A stretch of DNA of 35,734 nt from an uncultured Eubacteriales bacterium (GTDB lineage: Bacteria > Bacillota > Clostridia > Christensenellales > Aristaeellaceae). The notes below the pieces were generated by a model, which worked only from the letters and a program-made list of their open reading frames with translations, made no database searches and was not told where the DNA came from. The position numbers were made by a program, and so were the translations under genes. Positions 31,903-35,734 of this stretch are shown here, piece after piece. Within the stretch, counting starts at the first letter, position 1. Every line of letters begins with the position of its first letter. The stretch is taken from NCBI GenBank assembly GCA_900320085.1, contig ONRC01000005.1, forward strand, positions 1 to 35,734, given 5' to 3'.

Positions 31903-33351
31903 ATGAAACGAACGATGATGATTCTTTTCCTGATCCTTGCTTTGGCCTGCTTCCCTGCCCTGGCGCAGGCGGAAGCGACCCGGCTGACGATTTATGAAGG
32001 CCCCAAAACCATGACCAGCTCCCAAACCGCCGCCGTCAGCGTGAACGGGTACGAGCTGTTCGTGTATGACGTGATGGTCAACCATGAGCATATCTGGAAT
32101 GCCAACACCCAGCCCACCACCACGCCCATGACCTATTTCGACTTTGAGGGCAAGGTGAATGTGAGCATAAATATGCCCGGGCTGGAAAAGGAAGTGGAAA
32201 GCGCAAAGGTGCTGCCGCAGGCCTTTGGCATCGTGCCTCAGGTACAGGATGGCACGGTCAGCTTCACCCTCACGGAGCCCGGACAGTATACCGTCGTTTT
32301 CAATGACAATGTAAACAAGGCCCTGCACATTTTTGCCAATCCCCTGGAAACCGACGTGCCCGATCCCAACGATCCCGACGTGTTTTACATCGGCCCTGGC
32401 GAATGGGTGATGGACGCCATCGCCTTGGAGGACAATCAGACCCTGTATCTTTCCGGCGGCGCGGTGCTTCATTCCATCATTTCTGTGGCCAACGCCAGCA
32501 ATGTGCGCATCTGCGGTCGCGGCCTGATCGACGGCAGCGATTATCCTGCCTGGAACCAGGCGGGCTCCTATGCCCGGGTGCCCATCGACCTGAACCACAG
32601 CAAAAACGTGACGGTAGAGGGCATCTGCCTGGTGAACTCCAACTGCTGGAACCTGAATTCCTACTCCTCCAAAAACGTGACCATTGACAACGTGAAGATC
32701 ATTTCCGGCCGTCAGAACGGCGACGGCTTCACCTTCCAGTCCTGCACCGACCACACCGTGACCAACTCCTTCGCCCGCACCTGGGACGACAGCCTGGTGA
32801 TCAAAAACTATTCCGGCTCCACCAAAGGCATCACCTTCAAAAACATGCAGGTGTGGACCGATCTGGCCCAGTCCATGGAAATCGGCTATGAAACCGACAA
32901 AGGCCTGACCCTGGACCCCGAAATCAGCGACGTGCTGTTTGAGGATATCACGGTGCTGTACAACTTCCACAAGCCCGTCATCAGCATCCACAACAGCGAC
33001 GACGCCTTTGTGCACGATATCGTCTACCGCAATATCGTGGTGGAAAACGCCATGATGCAGGGGGACAACGGGAACAACAAAGAGCTGATCGAAATGACGC
33101 TGCAAAATTCCGCCTGGTCCACGGTCCGGGACGAGTTCGGGTCCATTGACAACGTATTGATCGACGGGCTGACAGTGATCAACACGGCGGACGGCAAGGT
33201 GTCCCGCTCCCGCCTGTCCGGCCACAGCGACGACAATCGCATCACCAACGTGACGCTCAGGAATGTGAGCATCCTGGGCAATTCGATCACCGACCTCAAA
33301 GCCATGAAGCTGTCCATCGACGATTACTGCGACGGCATCACCATCGAATAA
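31903..33351 (+). CDS. Secreted right-handed beta-helix glycoside hydrolase (GH28/GH49-like)
   Basis: A 482-residue protein with a signal peptide (about 1-24, ending LAQA/EA), an N-terminal beta-sandwich (about 25-145; EPGQYTVVFND, LHIFANPLETDVPDP) and a parallel beta-helix from LYLSGGAVL to the end. The catalytic region shows Asp274 in NGDGF and Asp295-Asp296 in TWDDSLVIK, the 21/22-residue spacing of GH28 polygalacturonases; the GH28 histidine and its GHG context are absent (SMEIGYET instead). A beta-sandwich before the helix recalls GH49 dextranases and isopullulanases. With GH65 enzymes in the locus an alpha-glucan substrate is likely, but this is an inference. AAGGAGG precedes the ATG. 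Confidence 0.82.
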   Translation: MKRTMMILFLILALACFPALAQAEATRLTIYEGPKTMTSSQTAAVSVNGYELFVYDVMVNHEHIWNANTQPTTTPMTYFDFEGKVNVSINMPGLEKEVESAKVLPQAFGIVPQVQDGTVSFTLTEPGQYTVVFNDNVNKALHIFANPLETDVPDPNDPDVFYIGPGEWVMDAIALEDNQTLYLSGGAVLHSIISVANASNVRICGRGLIDGSDYPAWNQAGSYARVPIDLNHSKNVTVEGICLVNSNCWNLNSYSSKNVTIDNVKIISGRQNGDGFTFQSCTDHTVTNSFARTWDDSLVIKNYSGSTKGITFKNMQVWTDLAQSMEIGYETDKGLTLDPEISDVLFEDITVLYNFHKPVISIHNSDDAFVHDIVYRNIVVENAMMQGDNGNNKELIEMTLQNSAWSTVRDEFGSIDNVLIDGLTVINTADGKVSRSRLSGHSDDNRITNVTLRNVSILGNSITDLKAMKLSIDDYCDGITIE

Positions 33352-33366
33352 GAAAGGAGCGGAACC

Positions 33367-33960
33367 ATGAAACGGATTATCTGCTTGATTTGCGCCGCCG
33401 TGCTGCTGTTGCCCTGCCTGGCCCTGGGCGAAGAGGCGGAGGAAATTGAAACCATCGTCACCATCGTTTCCGCTCCCGAACAGACGAAGGCGGAGCGCCC
33501 ACCCTGCTTCCCCGACCCGGCGGACGATTATATCCCCCTGCCCGAAACGGAGAATTTCGCCCTGAACAAGCCCGTCAAGGCCGGGGCCCACACCGACGTG
33601 TATGTGGAGAAAAACGTCAACGACGGCAAAACCGACACCTACTGGGAAAGCAAGGGCTTCCCGGCGGAAATCGTGTTCGATTTGCAGGGCAGCTTCGCCG
33701 TGTCCACCGTGGCGGTGTGCCTGAACCCCTCCTCCATCTGGGAACCCCGCATCCAGGAAATCGCCGTGCAGGTGAGCCAGGACGGGGAGACCTTCACCGA
33801 GGTGGCCGCCGCTGAAAAGTATCCCTTCGACGCCGCCACGGGCAACCGCGTCCGCATCGACTTTAAGGCGGTACAGGCGGCCTATGTGAAGGTGATTTTT
33901 ACCCTGAACACCTCCTCCCGCACCGGCGGCGCGCAGGCGGCGGAGATTTGCGTATACTAA
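33367..33960 (+). CDS. Secreted F5/8 type C (discoidin, CBM32-like) protein
   Basis: A 197-residue protein with a signal peptide (about 1-21, ending LALG/EE), an acidic Pro-rich linker, and one F5/8C domain (about 60-197; NFALNKPVKAGAH, NVNDGKTDTYWES, AEIVFDLQGSFAVSTVAV, EIAVQVSQDGETF, AAYVKVIFT). Such domains bind sugars. It begins 15 nt after the hydrolase stop with AAAGGAG, so the two are co-transcribed and the module may target the hydrolase's substrate. It carries no catalytic domain of its own. Confidence 0.88.
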   Translation: MKRIICLICAAVLLLPCLALGEEAEEIETIVTIVSAPEQTKAERPPCFPDPADDYIPLPETENFALNKPVKAGAHTDVYVEKNVNDGKTDTYWESKGFPAEIVFDLQGSFAVSTVAVCLNPSSIWEPRIQEIAVQVSQDGETFTEVAAAEKYPFDAATGNRVRIDFKAVQAAYVKVIFTLNTSSRTGGAQAAEICVY

Positions 33961-34567
33961 CAGCCATGTTATAAAGGATAAAAATCAAACGACGAAGCAG
34001 GGGCCTGTGCGGCCCCCGTACCCCTGCACCAGGGGGTGACCCCCTGGACCCACAATAGCGGATAATGCTTGATTGGGTAAATCAACTTGGTTCCCGCAGA
34101 AGCGGGGAGGAACGCGGAAGTCTGGCTTGGTGCCGTGATGCTTCTGGCCCGGCGGCAAAGCCGCCAACCCGGATGCTTTGCATCCGGGGAAAGCCAGGGA
34201 ATCATCCGAGGGGGAAAGTTCACTTTCCCCCTCGGATGTTCCCGGTCTTTCTTGGGCCAGAAGCCCTCAAACTTTTCGCAACCCCAGCGCGGCAGGCGGA
34301 ACTAGTCCGCTTACCTCAACTACGATATTTCGCCGGTTGCGGGACCAGGGGGATCATCCCCCTGGTGCAGGACGAACCGCCGATGACCGCCTGTGGCGGG
34401 AATCTCATCGGCGGTGAGATCAGCCGAAACAAGCAATGTCCGCTGTCCGCATGAAGCGGACTTGCGCCGATTGAGGCTGCGGATCTGGGGGCGCGCAGCC
34501 CCCAGCGTCCCTCCAAGCTGGCTATAAAATTCATCCTTCAGAACGAGGTTGTTATGAATTTAGAAAT
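33959..34567 (+). repeat. ~600-bp GC-rich structured element, longest copy
   Basis: It runs from AACAGCCATGTTATAAAGGAT, whose first A's overlap the discoidin stop codon, to GAATTTAGAAATAG. Hairpin-forming segments follow one another: GGGGCCTGTGCGGCCCC, CCAGGGGGTGACCCCCTGG, GGCGGCAAAGCCGCC, GGGGGAAAGTTCACTTTCCCCC, CCAGGGGGATCATCCCCCTGG and GGGGGCGCGCAGCCCCC. No credible gene is seen. Copies: inverted and shortened at 26826-27146, decayed at 12020-12275. It separates the hydrolase operon from pgmB, whose promoter must lie in or beside it. Confidence 0.85.
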
Positions 34568-34594
34568 AGGGACAATAAAAAAGAGGCAGCAGTG

Positions 34595-35230
34595 ATGAAA
34601 TATCAGGGAATCATTTTTGACCTGGACGGAGTGATTTGCTCCACGGACGAATACCATTATCAGGCCTGGAAAACGCTGGCGGATCAGCTGGGCATCCCCT
34701 TTGACCGGGAGCGGAACAATCTGCTGCGCGGTGTCAGCCGGATGGAGAGCCTGAAGATCATCCTGGAAAAAAGCGAGAGGACCTATTCGGAGCAGGAAAA
34801 GCAAGCATTTGCTGAACAAAAAAACGCCCTGTACAGGACGCTGCTCCGGCAAATGTCTCCGGCGGATTTATCCGACGAGGTCAGGGAAACACTGCAATTC
34901 TTCCGCGACTGCGGCCTCAGGCTGGCCGTTGGGTCGTCCAGCAAAAACACGCCCTTCATTCTGGAGCGCATCGGCCTGGGCGATTTCTTTGACGCGGTGG
35001 CCGACGGCAACTGCATCACCCATTCCAAGCCCCATCCCGAGGTGTTTTTGAAAGCGGCGGAAATGCTTGGCCTGCCGCCGGAACGCTGCCTGGTGGTGGA
35101 GGACGCCCACGCCGGGGTGGAAGCCGCTGTGGCGGGCGGCTTTGACTGCGCCTCCATGGGGGACGCGAAAGATGACGCCCGGGCAAAATGGCACGTGAAC
35201 CGGTTCTCCGGCCTGCGCGGCTGCCTGTAA
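34595..35230 (+). CDS. pgmB: Beta-phosphoglucomutase
   Basis: A 211-residue HAD-superfamily enzyme that converts beta-glucose-1-phosphate to glucose-6-phosphate. Motif I is FDLDGVI with nucleophile Asp9 and acid/base Asp11; the cap contains RGVSRMESL, a hallmark of beta-phosphoglucomutases; motif II is VGSSSKN; motif III is SKPHPEVF; motif IV is VVEDAHAGVEAA. The ATG at 34595 is 8 nt from AGAGG; a GTG one codon earlier is possible. It completes the GH65 pathway and is separated from it by the structured repeat. A bidirectional terminator follows. Confidence 0.94.
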   Translation: MKYQGIIFDLDGVICSTDEYHYQAWKTLADQLGIPFDRERNNLLRGVSRMESLKIILEKSERTYSEQEKQAFAEQKNALYRTLLRQMSPADLSDEVRETLQFFRDCGLRLAVGSSSKNTPFILERIGLGDFFDAVADGNCITHSKPHPEVFLKAAEMLGLPPERCLVVEDAHAGVEAAVAGGFDCASMGDAKDDARAKWHVNRFSGLRGCL

Positions 35231-35241
35231 AGCAATCAAAG

Positions 35242-35296
35242 AAAAACTGTTCAGCCAAAGGACGGCTTTCACCCCCTGCGGCTGAACAGTTTTTTT
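35242..35296. terminator. Bidirectional terminator between pgmB and the barstar gene
   Basis: AAAAACTGTTCAGCC and GGCTGAACAGTTTTT form a 15-bp stem around a 23-nt loop. A/T runs on both sides serve the converging genes. Confidence 0.9.
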
Positions 35297-35300
35297 GCTA

Positions 35301-35567
35301 TCACGGCAGCAGCCGGATATCCAGACCGGGATTTTCCTCCGCGGAATCGAAAAACACGGACAGGAAGCCCGGCCATTTTTCCAGCTTCCCGCTGGCAACG
35401 GCGCAATCGGTGATAACCAGCTGCGTATCGGTCAGCTCGGTCAGGCAGTCATGGAGGGCGTCCAGGTTATGGCCGTAATAATCCGGAAAGTTCAGCGCCT
35501 GCGCCAGATCGGCATGGGCCTTTTCCGTGGTGTCCCAGGCGGCGGCGGAAAGCTGCACTCTGTTCAT
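35301..35567 (-). CDS. Barstar family ribonuclease inhibitor
   Basis: An 88-residue cytoplasmic protein matching barstar: FPDYYGHNLDALHDCLTEL (27-45) with the acidic residues Asp36 and Asp40 and the Tyr pair 30/31 that plug the barnase active site, and a C-terminal strand LDIRLLP. Start ATG at 35567 begins 1 nt after the stop codon of the ribonuclease gene; AGGAG in the end of that gene serves as ribosome site. An alternative start six codons upstream (35585) would overlap the ribonuclease gene. It protects the producing cell from the enzyme encoded upstream. Confidence 0.92.
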   Translation of the reverse strand: MNRVQLSAAAWDTTEKAHADLAQALNFPDYYGHNLDALHDCLTELTDTQLVITDCAVASGKLEKWPGFLSVFFDSAEENPGLDIRLLP

Positions 35568-35568
35568 A

Positions 35569-35734
35569 TCATTTAATCTCCTCAAAGGTGGTATAATGGT
35601 CTTCGGTATAGAAAATCAGGCCGTCGTTGCTGAAAACAATGCGCTTGGCATTGCGCCGTTTTCCGTCAAAATCAATGTCGCACTCCGTGTATTTCCGGCC
35701 TTTTGCTGTCGGAAGCTGACCTTCGTAGTTACCG
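35569..35734 (-). CDS. Barnase-type guanyl-specific ribonuclease, C-terminal part
   Basis: The last 54 codons of a gene running off the right edge read GRKYTECDIDFDGKRRNAKR, then IVFSNDGLIFYTEDHYTTFEEIK. They align with the end of barnase: Glu in TEC corresponds to the general base, Arg in RRN and KRI to the phosphate-binding arginines, and His in DHYTTF to the general acid, so the catalytic residues seen are intact. The N-terminal part, including any signal peptide or fusion to a secretion domain, is outside the window. It forms an operon with barstar. Confidence 0.9.
   Translation of the reverse strand, partial: GNYEGQLPTAKGRKYTECDIDFDGKRRNAKRIVFSNDGLIFYTEDHYTTFEEIK

Noticed and set aside
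31870..33591. 573-codon minus-strand frame opposite the beta-helix gene
   Set aside because: His/Val/Gly-rich antisense frame that spans the stop and start of two well-supported plus-strand genes.
33959..34567. Group II intron or rRNA fragment
   Set aside because: No domain V-like sequence, no reverse transcriptase and no rRNA signature; short serial hairpins and inverted ends fit a repeat element better.

Overview
This looks like chromosomal DNA of a GC-rich, endospore-forming Gram-positive member of the Bacillota (class Clostridia), most likely an anaerobic gut or rumen lineage. The evidence is a small acid-soluble spore protein, the sleB/ypeB germination pair, a SpoVE/FtsW-type protein with a dedicated PBP, PurR of the Bacillota type, consensus TTGACA/TATAAT promoters with 17-bp spacers, and strong AGGAGG ribosome binding sites. 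The family-level assignment (Christensenellales/Aristaeella-like) is only a guess. No phage, tRNA, rRNA or CRISPR array was seen.

Left part (1-8.3 kb), housekeeping: ftsH, an S51 peptidase-like gene, a VTC polyphosphate polymerase + DUF4956 pair, an SASP gene, a methyltransferase, rpsU, a purR-hinT operon with a candidate PurBox pair, and an unexplained strongly promoted, terminator-bounded transcription unit at about 7.8-8.3 kb.

Middle (8.3-20.5 kb), envelope and spore: sleB and ypeB separated by a repeat element, a class B sortase, an FHA-FtsW/RodA-PBP operon, an operon of an LCP protein, a secreted unknown, a Wzz-like protein and a BY-kinase, then an XRE regulator with a desulfoferrodoxin-like domain and a GNAT acetyltransferase.

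Right part (20.6-35.2 kb), carbohydrate locus: a solute-binding protein, two ABC permeases, two different GH65 phosphorylases, a LacI regulator, a secreted CBM-like protein, a secreted beta-helix hydrolase with a GH28-like Asp triad, a secreted F5/8C (discoidin) protein and beta-phosphoglucomutase. Three operators with an identical 16-bp core (AGGTTTAACGCTAAAC) sit at the promoters of the binding protein and the two divergent secreted-protein genes. The inferred pathway is extracellular attack on an alpha-glucan-like polymer, ABC import of oligosaccharides, inverting phosphorolysis to beta-glucose-1-phosphate, and conversion to glucose-6-phosphate by PgmB. No ABC ATPase is present, so a shared one elsewhere is expected. 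A barnase/barstar pair begins at the right edge.

The second theme is a dense set of non-coding repeat elements: a ~220-bp multi-palindrome family (four copies plus a fragment) whose members often end in CACTTTAA/TTAAAGTG; a separate palindrome with the same ends; a 219-bp element at the 3' end of the PBP gene with a perfect 10-bp target duplication; a related 102-bp palindrome; and a ~600-bp structured element with a deleted inverted copy and a decayed copy. These occupy most of the gaps between operons.
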